In this document: one piece after another, positions 54,084 through 63,197 of the stretch
Layout: the number at the start of each line of letters is the position of its first letter
How positions within the stretch are numbered: position 1 is the first letter of the stretch
Source: Streptacidiphilus albus JL83
GTDB lineage: Bacteria; Actinomycetota; Actinomycetes; Streptomycetales; Streptomycetaceae
Direction: 5' to 3'
NCBI RefSeq assembly: GCF_000744705.1
Contig: NZ_JQML01000001.1
Location: 5,280,017-5,344,016 of the forward strand
Length of the DNA stretch: 64,000 nt
Position numbers and translations under genes: made by a program
Notes under the pieces: model-generated
The model's database searches: none
Told to the model about the DNA's origin: nothing
Seen by the model: only the letters and a program-made list of their open reading frames with translations

Positions 54084-55378
54084 GTGGCGGATCCAGCGGA
54101 CGAAGAGTCGACACGGGAATCGCGCACCGAGGGCGCCTCGGGCCGGAACCGGGGCGCGCGTGCGGCCAAGGCGACCGGCGTCGCCGCGAAGCGGGCCGTG
54201 GCGGTGAAGAAGGCCGTCGCGCAGTCGGCCGCGGCCAGGACCGCGGCGGCCAGGACCGCCGCCCAGGAGTCCACGGCGAAGAAGAAGACCGCCGAACGGG
54301 TGGGCAAGGTCGCCAAGGCGGCGAAGGCCGCGAAGGCGGCGCGCGCGGCCACCGCCGGGCCCGAGCCGGGCTCGGCAGCGGGATCGGCAGCGGGATCGGC
54401 GCCGGGGGCGGCAGCAGAGCCCCGACCGAAGCGGCGCCGGAGCGCGGCCGAGCCCCCGCCGCGCCGCCGACCGCCGCCCTGCGGACGCCGCGCCCGCCGA
54501 CCCCGCTCACCGTCAAGGAGCGCGCCCGCTCCGGCGGCCTGCACCTGCCGACCAGTCCGGCCATCTTCGTGCCGGACGCCAAGGTCGCCCTGTCCACCGC
54601 CTCCGTCTATCCGGAGAACACCGCCGCCGCCTTCGAGATCGCCGGGCGCCTCGGCTACGACGGGGTCGAGGTGATGGTCTGGACGGACCCGGTCAGCCAG
54701 GACATCGAGGCGCTGCGCCGGCTCTCCGACTACCACGGGGTGCCGATCCTCGCGGTGCACGCGCCCTGCCTGCTGATCACCCAGCGGGTCTGGGGCACCG
54801 ACCCGTGGACCAAGCTGGTCCGGGCCCGCGCGGCGGCGGAGAAGCTGGGCGCGACCACCGTCGTGGTCCACCCGCCGTTCCGCTGGCAGCGGCAGTACGC
54901 GCGGGACTTCGTCCAGGGGATCTGGCAGATGGCGGGCGAGACCGACGTCCGCTTCGCGGTCGAGAACATGTACCCCTGGCGCTACCGGGACCGCGAGGTC
55001 GCCGCCTACGCGCCCGACTGGGACCCCACCACCGAGGACTACCGGCACTTCACCGTCGACCTCTCGCACGCCGCCACCGCCCGGACCGAGGCGCTGGAGA
55101 TGGTCGACCGGATGGGCGACCGGCTCGCCCACGTCCACCTCGCCGACGGCTCGGGCTCGGCCAAGGACGAGCACCTGATCCCCGGACGCGGCACCCAGCC
55201 CTGCGCCGAACTGCTGGAGCGGCTGGCGGCCGGCGGCTTCGACGGCCATGTGGTGCTGGAGGTCAACACCCGCCGCTCGCCGGGCCCGGTGGAACGCGAG
55301 GCCGAACTGGCCGAGGCGCTGGCCTTCACCCGGCTTCATCTGGCCACCGCCGCCCGACTAGGGTCGGGACAGCACTGA
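54084..55378 (+). CDS. TIM-barrel sugar phosphate isomerase/epimerase with basic N-terminal extension (frame break)
   Basis: The barrel begins at [24 protein letters not shown] near 54569 and ends at 55378: [72 protein letters not shown] and EVNTRR, the metal-binding pattern of AP-endonuclease-2-type isomerases. Upstream, from GTG 54084, a Lys/Ala-rich H1-like segment ([34 protein letters not shown]) is well coded but in another frame. One missing C in the C5 run at 54453-54457 would join them into 431 residues. If the break is real, translation may start at GTG 54569. Confidence 0.8.
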
Positions 55379-55421
55379 TCGGACGGTCACGGATCGAACA
55401 GTAGGGACGGTAACCCCCCTC

Positions 55422-56183
55422 ATGACCTCACTTCACGGCTCCGCGCTCTCCAGTTCCTTCGGGGCGGTCGCGGCCTCCTACGAGGCCTCCCGGCCGACCT
55501 ATCCCGACGCGCTGTTCGACGCGATGGAGGAGCTGACCGGCCGTCCGCTGCGGGGCGCCCGGGTGCTGGACGTCGGGGCCGGGACCGGCATCGCCAGTCG
55601 GCTGCTGCGCGCCCGGGGCGCCGAGGTGGTCGCGGTCGAGCCCACGCCCGGCATGGCGGCGCAGCTCCGGTCCACCACCCCGGACCTGCCGCTGGTGCGC
55701 GGCGACGGCAACGCCCTGCCCTTCGCGGACGCCAGCGTCGACCTGATCACCTACGCCCAGGCCTTCCACTGGACGACGCCGGGGAAATCGATCCCGGAGG
55801 CCCGCCGGGTGCTGCGCCGGGGCGGTGCGCTGGCGCTGTTCTGGAACGTCAAGGACCGCAGCCAGGGCTGGCCGCAGGCGCAGGAGCAGCGCATGATCGC
55901 GGCCTGCCCCGACTACCACGGCTACGGCGGCGTCAACGACTCCCGGGTCGAGCTGGCCCGCGCCGGGCTGCGCACCCGGGAGACGGTGCTCCGCTGGAGC
56001 CGCCGGATACCGCTGGACCAGGCGGTCGAGGACCTCGGCTCGCGCTCCTACGTGGCGGTGCTGGAGCCGGGCCGCCGGGCGGAGGTGCTGGCGGCGGAGC
56101 GGGAGGCGCTGCGCCAGGTCTTCCCGGACGGCGTGGTGGTCGAGGAGTTCGACCTGGACCTGACGGTCGGCCTGGCCGGCTAG
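55422..56183 (+). CDS. Class I SAM-dependent methyltransferase
   Basis: 253 residues. ATG 55422. SAM motif I ARVLDVGAGTGIASRLL near 48, acidic VVAVEPTPGMAAQL, RGDGNALPFADASVDLITYAQAFHW, and VLRRGGALALFWN. Substrate unknown; the family includes ubiquinone/menaquinone-type and small-molecule methyltransferases. The stop codon TAG lies within the target duplication of the downstream IS, so the insertion left the protein unchanged. Confidence 0.85.
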   Translation: MTSLHGSALSSSFGAVAASYEASRPTYPDALFDAMEELTGRPLRGARVLDVGAGTGIASRLLRARGAEVVAVEPTPGMAAQLRSTTPDLPLVRGDGNALPFADASVDLITYAQAFHWTTPGKSIPEARRVLRRGGALALFWNVKDRSQGWPQAQEQRMIAACPDYHGYGGVNDSRVELARAGLRTRETVLRWSRRIPLDQAVEDLGSRSYVAVLEPGRRAEVLAAEREALRQVFPDGVVVEEFDLDLTVGLAG

Positions 56184-56184
56184 C
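56178..56184. repeat. Left copy of 7-bp target duplication GGCTAGC
   Basis: The same heptamer is found at 57952-57958 immediately right of the IS. Its TAG and, on the other strand, its complementary TAG act as stop codons for the methyltransferase and the transposase. Confidence 0.65.
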
Positions 56185-57928
56185 TGTGTCCTTCGCACAT
56201 AGGGAAACGTGTGTCGAGCCAGCGGGGGTGGGTTGGGTCGACTTCGAGTATGTCTAGGAGTCGGGCCTGGATGCCTTCGCTGACTAGGACGACTGGTGGG
56301 CTGGTGGCGGTGCCGCTGCGCATACGCAGGTCGGACAGTGCGGTCAGGATCAGTTCGCCGGTCGGCCGCAGGGCCTGGTTGCTGCCGGGCTGGAGGCCGT
56401 GCATGGTGCGCTGGTCGCCCAGGGCCTGGCGGACCTGGCGCTCGATCAGGGAGAAGACCAGCAGGGCCAGGCAGATCACGGTGATCAGGGCGGCGATGCG
56501 GCGGTTGTTCTGCAGGAACATCGGCGCGATCGCGAAGGGGCCCTTGACGTGGCTGTAGCGGCGTTCGACGGTGCCCTGGCCCTTGTAGTGCAGGAGCACC
56601 TGGGCTGCGGTGGCCTGGTCGGCGGGCAGGTTGGTCAGCAGCGTGTACCAGCCGTCGACGGCCGCTTCGGCGTCGACGGCGTCCTGGTCGAATGACCAGG
56701 TCAGGGTGGGTTTCCCGTCCGGGCTGGTGCTGACATCAGTGTGCAGGTAGGCGGTGACGCGGCGCTTCTTGGCGATCACCGCGACCGTGTCGGCGACCTT
56801 CCTGGCGTCGGGGTAGTGGCGGGTGCCCAGGTTGCGCTGGATCTTCTCCAGGTCCTCGCGGGCCCGGGCCAGCTTCTTGGTGCGGGCCTTGAGCTGTCCG
56901 GTCGCGTTGGAGCTGGAGTGGACCAGGATCCGGCGCATCGTCAGCGCGGGGTCCTTCCTGCGCCGGCCCTTCCAGGTGAACCGGTCCTCCATGACTCGGT
57001 AGAGGGCGCGCTGGTCAGCTGGCTTGTCGGCGTCGCGTTCGGCGGTGTACTCCACGGGTTCGGCCGACTGCAGGTCCAGAGCGGCGTAGACGGCGCTGTC
57101 GACGCTGGCGGCGGCAGCCGGAGCCAGGAAGTGGACGCCTTCGGCCGTCATCGCGGACACGTTGTCGTAGGTCAGCAGTTTGCTGTCGCCTACCAGCAGC
57201 AGGTCCGGGCGCTTCGCGATCTGCCGCAGGGCGGTCATCGCGTCCACGACCTGGGAGACCTCGGCGGCTCCGCCGCTGAAGGCGCGGTGGGTGACGGGGA
57301 TGCCGCCGTCGCCGGTGACCGCCAGTCCGGCCTGGATCTGCTTCAGGTCGGTGCGCCGGTCCTTGGGGTGCCCGAACTTGACCACTGGGTAGTCACTGTC
57401 GGGGTTCTCGTAGGCGCCGTAGAGGGAGACGCTGGTCATGTCCCAGTGGCAGCGTGAGGCGTCGATGCCGAACTCGGTGATCGCCTTGGCCCCGATGGAG
57501 CCGACGAGTTCGTCCAGGTGCGGGGCGACGGCGTCCAGCGCGCGGGCGATGCGGTCGTCGTTGAGGAAGTCGGCGTGGATGCCGAAGACGTCCTCCACGG
57601 CCCATTGCTCGGCCCAGCGGGCCACCTTGAACAGGGGCGTCGGCGAGGACAGCCGGTTGGCGATCAACGCCTCGACGACCTGTCCGTGGGTGAGGTGGGC
57701 GACATCGCGCACCGGGCACAGTCCGTCGATGATGCCGGCGATGTCCAGCCGGCGCAGGAAATGCGCACAGGCCGGCAGCGCCCCCAGCCGCTTCTCCACC
57801 ACTGCGGTGATCAGAAGCTCGGCTCGGGGACGCTGCACACGGGAACGGTCGCGACCGACGAAGACAGGCACGCCACCATCAACGCGCACATCCCGGCGAC
57901 GACACCGCCGAGGACTAGGAATCGCCAC
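56180..57928 (-). CDS. IS1634-family transposase
   Basis: 582 residues. N-terminal region of the IS1634 group (ALPACAHFLRRLDIAGIIDGLCPVRD, LTHGQVVEALIANRLSSPTPLFKVARWAEQ). DDE active site: D in FGIDASRCHWDMTS, D in LLLVGDSKLLTYDN, and E in QGTVERRYSHVKGP (Y-R-E type signature). It cuts and joins the element ends. The reading frame crosses the left inverted repeat and stops at a TAG in the flanking target duplication. The start (GTG 57928) is near the right inverted repeat; a later start is possible. The frame is intact, so the element may be active. Confidence 0.92.
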   Translation of the reverse strand: MAIPSPRRCRRRDVRVDGGVPVFVGRDRSRVQRPRAELLITAVVEKRLGALPACAHFLRRLDIAGIIDGLCPVRDVAHLTHGQVVEALIANRLSSPTPLFKVARWAEQWAVEDVFGIHADFLNDDRIARALDAVAPHLDELVGSIGAKAITEFGIDASRCHWDMTSVSLYGAYENPDSDYPVVKFGHPKDRRTDLKQIQAGLAVTGDGGIPVTHRAFSGGAAEVSQVVDAMTALRQIAKRPDLLLVGDSKLLTYDNVSAMTAEGVHFLAPAAAASVDSAVYAALDLQSAEPVEYTAERDADKPADQRALYRVMEDRFTWKGRRRKDPALTMRRILVHSSSNATGQLKARTKKLARAREDLEKIQRNLGTRHYPDARKVADTVAVIAKKRRVTAYLHTDVSTSPDGKPTLTWSFDQDAVDAEAAVDGWYTLLTNLPADQATAAQVLLHYKGQGTVERRYSHVKGPFAIAPMFLQNNRRIAALITVICLALLVFSLIERQVRQALGDQRTMHGLQPGSNQALRPTGELILTALSDLRMRSGTATSPPVVLVSEGIQARLLDILEVDPTHPRWLDTRFPMCEGHS

Positions 57929-57951
57929 AAAGAGTCATGTGCGAAGGACAG
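56185..57951. mobile_element. IS1634-type insertion sequence (about 1.77 kb)
   Basis: Perfect 14-bp terminal inverted repeats TGTCCTTCGCACAT (56187-56200 and 57937-57950) surround one transposase gene. GGCTAGC flanks both sides as probable target duplication. It separates a methyltransferase from ilvD, with about 100 bp left for the ilvD promoter. No passenger genes. Confidence 0.85.
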
Positions 57952-57958
57952 GGCTAGC
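57952..57958. repeat. Right copy of target duplication GGCTAGC
   Basis: Matches 56178-56184. The exact element borders are uncertain by one or two bases because the flanks TG and G next to the inverted repeats differ. Confidence 0.6.
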
Positions 57959-58057
57959 CGCCGGGGGCGCGCGCACCGTTCCGCATGCCGGACCCGTTGT
58001 CCGATGGGCGGGCAGTCGGCGTAGGCTCGTTCGTCAACGACGAAGGAGTTGAGGACA

Positions 58058-59902
58058 GTGCCCGAGCTGAGGTCTCGTACGGTCACCCACGGTCGCAACA
58101 TGGCAGGAGCCCGCGCCCTCCTCCGGGCCGCCGGTGTAGCCCGCGAGGACTTCGGAAAGCCGATCATCGCGGTCGCGAACAGCTTCACCGAGTTCGTGCC
58201 CGGGCACACCCACCTCCAGCCGGTGGGCCGGATCGTCTCCGAGGCGATCCAGGCGGCCGGCGGCATCCCGCGCGAGTTCAACACCATCGCCGTGGACGAC
58301 GGCATCGCCATGGGCCACGCCGGGATGCTCTACTCGCTGCCCTCGCGCGACCTGATCGCCGACTCGGTCGAGTACATGGTCCAGGCGCACTGCGCGGACG
58401 CGCTGATCTGCATCTCCAACTGCGACAAGATCACGCCCGGGATGCTGATGGCCGCGATGCGGCTGAACATCCCGACCGTCTTCGTCTCCGGCGGCCCGAT
58501 GGAGGCCGGCAAGGCGACCCTGGTGGACGGCACCGTCCGCAAGCTCGACCTGATCAACGCGATCTCCGACGCGGTCAACGAGAACGTCTCGGACGAGGAC
58601 ATCGCCCGGATCGAGGAGAACGCCTGTCCGACCTGCGGCTCCTGTTCGGGCATGTTCACCGCCAACTCGATGAACTGCCTGGCCGAGGCGATCGGCCTGG
58701 CGCTGCCGGGCAACGGCTCGGTGCTGGCCACCCACACCGCCCGCAAGGCGCTGTACCAGGACGCCGGCCGCACCGTCGTCGAGATCACCAACCGCTACTA
58801 CGGCCAGGACGACGCGACCGTCCTGCCGCGCTCCGTCGCCACCCGCGCCGCCTTCGAGAACGCGGTCGCGCTGGACATCGCCATGGGCGGCTCGACCAAC
58901 ACCATCCTGCACCTGCTCGCCGCCGCCCAGGAGGCCGAGCTGGACTTCACCATGGCGGACATCGACGCGCTCTCGCGCCGGCTGCCCTGCCTGTCCAAGG
59001 TGGCGCCCAACGGCTCGTACTACATGGAGGACGTGCACCGGGCCGGCGGCATCCCCGCCATCCTCGGCGAGCTCTACCGGGGCGGGCTGCTGAACGAGGA
59101 CGTCCACACCGTCCACAGCGCGTCCATGGCCGACTGGCTGAAGACCTGGGACGTGCGCGGCGGCTCGCCCTCGGCCGAGGCCGTCGAGCTGTGGCACGCG
59201 GCCCCCGGCTGCGTCCGCTCCGCCAGCGCCTTCTCCCAGTCCGAGCGCTGGGACACGCTGGACACCGACGCCGCGAACGGCTGCATCCGCGACATCGAGC
59301 ACGCCTACTCGACCGAGGGCGGCCTGGCGATCCTCTACGGCAACCTGGCCGTGGACGGCTGCGTGGTGAAGACGGCCGGGGTCGACGAGTCGATCTGGCG
59401 CTTCCAGGGCCCGGCCGTGGTGGTCGACTCGCAGGAGGACGCGGTCGACGCGATCCTCACCAAGCGGGTCAAGGAGGGCGACGTCGTCGTCATCCGCTAC
59501 GAGGGCCCCAAGGGCGGTCCCGGCATGCAGGAGATGCTCTACCCGACCTCGTTCCTCAAGGGCCGGGGCATGGGCAAGGCCTGCGCGCTGATCACCGACG
59601 GCCGCTTCTCCGGCGGCACCTCGGGGCTGTCCATCGGCCACGTCTCCCCGGAGGCGGCGGCCGGCGGCACCATCGCCCTGGTCGAGGACGGCGACCTGAT
59701 CACCTTCGACATCCCCGCCCGCACGGTGCGGCTGGAGGTCTCCGACGAGGAGCTGACCACCCGCCGCGCCGCGCTGGAGGCCGGTGACGGCTACCGGCCG
59801 AAGAACCGCGACCGCCAGGTCTCGGCGGCGCTGCGGGCCTACGCGGCGATGGCGACCAGCGCGGACCGCGGCGCGGTGCGGGACGTCTCCAGGCTCGGCT
59901 GA
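58058..59902 (+). CDS. ilvD: Dihydroxy-acid dehydratase
   Basis: 614 residues. GTG 58058 with AAGGAG ten bases upstream; the small palindrome TTCGTC-AAC-GACGAA (58030-58044) overlaps the ribosome site. Iron-sulfur ligands: C122 in [11 protein letters not shown] and C196 within [32 protein letters not shown] C-terminal region present as [19 protein letters not shown]. It converts 2,3-dihydroxy-3-methylbutanoate and its valerate homologue to the 2-keto acids in valine, leucine and isoleucine synthesis. The IS lies 100 bp upstream and might alter its expression. Confidence 0.97.
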   Translation: MPELRSRTVTHGRNMAGARALLRAAGVAREDFGKPIIAVANSFTEFVPGHTHLQPVGRIVSEAIQAAGGIPREFNTIAVDDGIAMGHAGMLYSLPSRDLIADSVEYMVQAHCADALICISNCDKITPGMLMAAMRLNIPTVFVSGGPMEAGKATLVDGTVRKLDLINAISDAVNENVSDEDIARIEENACPTCGSCSGMFTANSMNCLAEAIGLALPGNGSVLATHTARKALYQDAGRTVVEITNRYYGQDDATVLPRSVATRAAFENAVALDIAMGGSTNTILHLLAAAQEAELDFTMADIDALSRRLPCLSKVAPNGSYYMEDVHRAGGIPAILGELYRGGLLNEDVHTVHSASMADWLKTWDVRGGSPSAEAVELWHAAPGCVRSASAFSQSERWDTLDTDAANGCIRDIEHAYSTEGGLAILYGNLAVDGCVVKTAGVDESIWRFQGPAVVVDSQEDAVDAILTKRVKEGDVVVIRYEGPKGGPGMQEMLYPTSFLKGRGMGKACALITDGRFSGGTSGLSIGHVSPEAAAGGTIALVEDGDLITFDIPARTVRLEVSDEELTTRRAALEAGDGYRPKNRDRQVSAALRAYAAMATSADRGAVRDVSRLG

Positions 59903-59971
59903 TCGGATCCCCCAGCGGGCCGCCCGTACGCCTGACCGGCGCGGGCGGCCCGCTGTCGCATAATCGGAGGC

Positions 59972-60472
59972 GTGTCCGACACCAATGCCCCGGGCGGCAC
60001 CGCCGCGCCCGTACCCGAGCCCATCCGCTTCTTCGGCACCCGCTGGGTGGTCCACGACGCCGGTTACTGGCTGCGCCGGGTCGCCGTCGGCCTCGGTTCG
60101 CTGGTCACCGCCTGCGTCGGGGCCGTGGTGCTGCGCATCGGCGTCGAGGGCGTCTTCATCGCCAAGTCCGGCGCACTGGTCAACGCGCTGCTGGTGCTCG
60201 CGGTCGCGGTCTGCACCCTGGTCGCCGCGGTCCGCACCTGGAACCTGCTCACCAGGGGCCGGTCCGCGCTGACCGGCTGGATGGCGGACGACAAGTCGGT
60301 CCTGCCGATGCTCGCCATCGGCTTCGTCGGCTCGCTCGCCGTCTACTTCCTGCGGAGCCTGGTCGAGGCCCCGGGCGAGGCGGAGAAGCGGGCCCGCTAC
60401 GAGCTGGCCCTGGCGAAGGCCGCCCGCCGGCGCACCCCCGCAGGGGCGGGCGGCCGGCGCAGGCGCCGCTGA
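59972..60472 (+). CDS. Small membrane protein
   Basis: 166 residues, GTG 59972. Three membrane segments (VAVGLGSLVTACVGAVVL, LVNALLVLAVAVCTLVAA, MLAIGFVGSLAVYFL) and a basic C-terminus (KAARRRTPAGAGGRRRRR). No family recognised, but a protein like this accompanies ilvD in Streptomyces as I remember the locus. Follows ilvD by 70 bp on the same strand. Confidence 0.7.
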   Translation: MSDTNAPGGTAAPVPEPIRFFGTRWVVHDAGYWLRRVAVGLGSLVTACVGAVVLRIGVEGVFIAKSGALVNALLVLAVAVCTLVAAVRTWNLLTRGRSALTGWMADDKSVLPMLAIGFVGSLAVYFLRSLVEAPGEAEKRARYELALAKAARRRTPAGAGGRRRRR

Positions 60473-60508
60473 CCCGGCGTCAGCGCCGCGGGCGGAGCCG
60501 GTCGCTCG

Positions 60509-60835
60509 TCAGAAGCGGATGATGCCCGGGTTGATCGCGACCAGCACCAGACCCACCGCGAGCACCAGGCAGAGCGGCAGCTGCCACCAGCGGTCGCCCT
60601 GTCGTCGCCGGGACGCCTCGGGCCGACGCCGGTACCAGCGCCGCGCGGGCGTCGGGTCGGGCCGCCAGGAGGTGTCGCCCGGCGGCTCGGCCTTCCACTT
60701 CGCGGCGAGCATCCGGGCGCGTGCCGAGCCCTCCTTCTCCTTCGCGTCGCGGACGAAGGCTTCGTCGAGGACCAGCCCCTCGAAGGGGTCGGACTGGTCG
60801 TCGGACGGGGGCGGGAGCTCGTCAACCGTGGTCAC
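60509..60835 (-). CDS. Small C-tail-anchored membrane protein
   Basis: 108 residues. Acidic start (TTVDELPPPSDDQSDPFEGLVLDEAFVRDAKEKEGSARARM), a basic middle (RRWYRRRPEASRRRQGD) and one membrane segment at the very end (LPLCLVLAVGLVLVAI). Typical of small conserved Streptomyces proteins; function unknown. Confidence 0.7.
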   Translation of the reverse strand: MTTVDELPPPSDDQSDPFEGLVLDEAFVRDAKEKEGSARARMLAAKWKAEPPGDTSWRPDPTPARRWYRRRPEASRRRQGDRWWQLPLCLVLAVGLVLVAINPGIIRF

Positions 60836-60901
60836 TGCGACATTATGGCGACAGTCAAACGTGTGTACGGAGAGATTTCGGCAAGAGCGTGCCGGGGGCG
60901 G

Positions 60902-61366
60902 TCAGTAGCCGCCCTTCTCACGGTTGCGGCGGCCGGCCACGACCGAGCCGACGACGCCGATGACCGCGCCGAGGAGCGCGGCGTGCCACAGCCCGGCCCA
61001 GATCGCGCCGAAGAAGCCCGATCCGCCGAGGAAGATCTGGCTCAGGGTGTAGGTGACCCACAGCCCGGCGGCCGGGACGGCCGCGGTCTGCCACGGGTGC
61101 TCCGCCGCCCAGCGGCGCAGCCTCCGGTCCCCGCCCTTGCTGCTGATGACCGAGCCCACTCCGCCGACGAGGAAGAACAGGCACAGTCCGATGCCCGCCG
61201 GGCCGGCGAGCAGGCTCAGCGACCAGTGGAGGGTGATCAGGTCGATGCCGGCGGCCGCTGCGGCGCCGACCACGCCGACGGCACCGGCGGTACGCCAGGG
61301 CCCGAGCGTCGCCGAGGCGACGGCGAGCTGGCCGGATTCGCGGGTCGAGACATCGCTGCTACTCAT
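60902..61366 (-). CDS. Four-segment membrane protein
   Basis: 154 residues. About four membrane segments (AGAVGVVGAAAAAGIDLI, LSLLAGPAGIGLCLFFLVGG, TAAVPAAGLWVTYTLSQIF, HAALLGAVIGVVGSVVAG) with the basic end GRRNREKGGY. No family identified. The 300 bp upstream to proC has no gene; it is C/G-rich with GACCGTC-like repeats. Confidence 0.65.
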   Translation of the reverse strand: MSSSDVSTRESGQLAVASATLGPWRTAGAVGVVGAAAAAGIDLITLHWSLSLLAGPAGIGLCLFFLVGGVGSVISSKGGDRRLRRWAAEHPWQTAAVPAAGLWVTYTLSQIFLGGSGFFGAIWAGLWHAALLGAVIGVVGSVVAGRRNREKGGY

Positions 61367-61666
61367 GCTTCAACGGTGCGCCTGCAGGGCCCCGAACGCT
61401 ATAGGGGACAACCCTGAGATTAGCCGGGAAGGACTCCTTCTGACGGCGGATCGGGCAGGTGACAGGGGGATCGGGCCGACCGCGCCGCCGACCGGGCGCC
61501 GTCCGTGCCCCGACCGCGCCGCCGACCGCGCCGACCGTCAGGCGGACGGTCGGGACGGTCGGCGGGGGCCGGTGCGAGGATGGGCCCAGCCACCGGTCGG
61601 CCGCCCCGCAGCCGGTGCCCACCAGTCGCCGTCCAGCGGTCGGCACAGCCGCACGGGAGGTCCCCC

Positions 61667-62476
61667 ATGACGCAACGAGTCGCCGTCCTCGGCACCGGCA
61701 AGATCGGCGAGGCGCTGGTCTCCGGCCTGCTCCGGGCCGGCAAGGCCCCGGCGGACGTGCTGGTGACCGCCCGCCGCCCGGAGCGCGCGGCGGAGCTGCA
61801 CGAGCGCTACGGGGTGGAGGCGGTCTCCAACGCCGAGGCGGCCAAGTCCGCCGACACCCTGATCCTCACCGTCAAGCCCCAGGACATGGGCACCCTGCTG
61901 GAGGAGCTCGCCCCGCACGTCGCCGCCGACAAGCTGGTGATCTCTGGTGCGGCCGGGGTGCCCACCGCCTGGTTCGAGGAGCGGCTGGCGCCGGGCACGC
62001 CGGTGGTCAGGGTGATGACCAACACGCCGGTGCTGGTGGACGAGGCGATGAGCGTGATCTCGGCCGGCTCCCACGCCGGTGAGGCGCACCTGCTGCGCAC
62101 CGAGGAGATCTTCAAGCCGGTCGGCCGGACCCTGCGCGTCCCCGAGTCCCAGCAGGACGCGGCGACGGCGCTGTCCGGTTCGGGCCCGGCCTACTTCTAC
62201 TTCCTGGTCGAGGCGATGACGGACGCCGGCATCCTGCTCGGCCTGCCGCGCTCGGTCGCCGCCGACATGATCGTCCAGGCGGCGGTCGGCGCCTCGGTCA
62301 TGCTCCGCGACTCGGGCGAGCACCCGGTCAAGCTCCGGGAGGCGGTCACCTCCCCGGCGGGGACGACCATCGCCGCCATCCGCGAACTGGAGAACCACGG
62401 CGTCCGCGCCGCGCTGCTGTCCGCGCTGGAGGCCGCCCGCAACCGCTCCCAGGAGCTGGCCTCCGGCAGCAGGTGA
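61667..62476 (+). CDS. proC: Pyrroline-5-carboxylate reductase
   Basis: 269 residues from ATG 61667 with GGGAGG upstream. NADP-binding Rossmann motif VLGTGKIGEALVSGL; family signature SGSGPAYFYFLVEAMTDAG near 165 and VTSPAGTTIAAIREL near 225. Last step of proline biosynthesis: P5C + NAD(P)H to proline. Forms decamers in the cytosol. Confidence 0.96.
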   Translation: MTQRVAVLGTGKIGEALVSGLLRAGKAPADVLVTARRPERAAELHERYGVEAVSNAEAAKSADTLILTVKPQDMGTLLEELAPHVAADKLVISGAAGVPTAWFEERLAPGTPVVRVMTNTPVLVDEAMSVISAGSHAGEAHLLRTEEIFKPVGRTLRVPESQQDAATALSGSGPAYFYFLVEAMTDAGILLGLPRSVAADMIVQAAVGASVMLRDSGEHPVKLREAVTSPAGTTIAAIRELENHGVRAALLSALEAARNRSQELASGSR

Positions 62477-62518
62477 GCGGCCCGGCCGGGGTCGGAGCGT
62501 TCCGACTAGGGTGACCGG

Positions 62519-63169
62519 ATGCGCTACGACTTGGTGATCTTCGACAACGACGGTGTGCTCGTGGACAGCGAGCCCCTGGCCAACCGGGTGCTCGCCGATC
62601 ACCTCACCGAGCTGGGCTTCCCCACCACGCTGGAGGACTCCTACCGGGACTTCATGGGCGCGGCCGCGCACACCGTCCACGACGTGGTGGCGGCCCGCTT
62701 CGACGGGGCGGTGCTGCCGGACGGCTTCGACCAGGACTTCCACGCCCGGGTCTTCGCCGTGTTCCAGGAGCACCTCACCGCGGTCCCGGGCGCGGCCGAG
62801 CTGCTGAAGCGGGTCCAGGAGTCCGGCGTCCGCTACTGCGTGGCCTCCTCGGCGCACCACGCGTGGATCCGGACCGCGCTGACCAGGACCGGCCTCTCCG
62901 GCTTCTTCGCCGAGGAGCAGCTGTTCAGCGCGCAGGACGTCGGTCGCGGCAAGCCCGCGCCCGACCTCTTCCTGCACGCCGCCCGGACCATGGGCGTCCC
63001 GCCCGAGCGCTGTGTGGTGCTGGAGGACAGCCCCTTCGGCGTCGAGGCCGCCCGCGCCGCCGGCATGGACGTCTACGGCTACACCGCGCTCACCCCCCGC
63101 GCCCGCCTGGCCGCCGCGTCCGGCCTCTACGCCGACCCGGCCGAGGTCCCGGCCCTGCTCGGCCTCTAG
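62519..63169 (+). CDS. HAD-family phosphatase (beta-phosphoglucomutase-like)
   Basis: 216 residues. FDNDGVLVDSE at residues 8-18: the catalytic pair is D-N-D, that is Asp nucleophile and Asp acid as in DxD. Helical cap (about 20-80), then VASSAHHAWI (motif 2, Ser), GKPAPDLFLHAA (motif 3, Lys) and VLEDSPFGVEAARAAGM (motif 4). Probably acts on a sugar phosphate; PGMB-like members are common. 42 bp after proC and likely in the same transcript. Confidence 0.9.
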   Translation: MRYDLVIFDNDGVLVDSEPLANRVLADHLTELGFPTTLEDSYRDFMGAAAHTVHDVVAARFDGAVLPDGFDQDFHARVFAVFQEHLTAVPGAAELLKRVQESGVRYCVASSAHHAWIRTALTRTGLSGFFAEEQLFSAQDVGRGKPAPDLFLHAARTMGVPPERCVVLEDSPFGVEAARAAGMDVYGYTALTPRARLAAASGLYADPAEVPALLGL

Positions 63170-63197
63170 CGCCGGCTCCGGCGCGCGGCGCGGCCGC

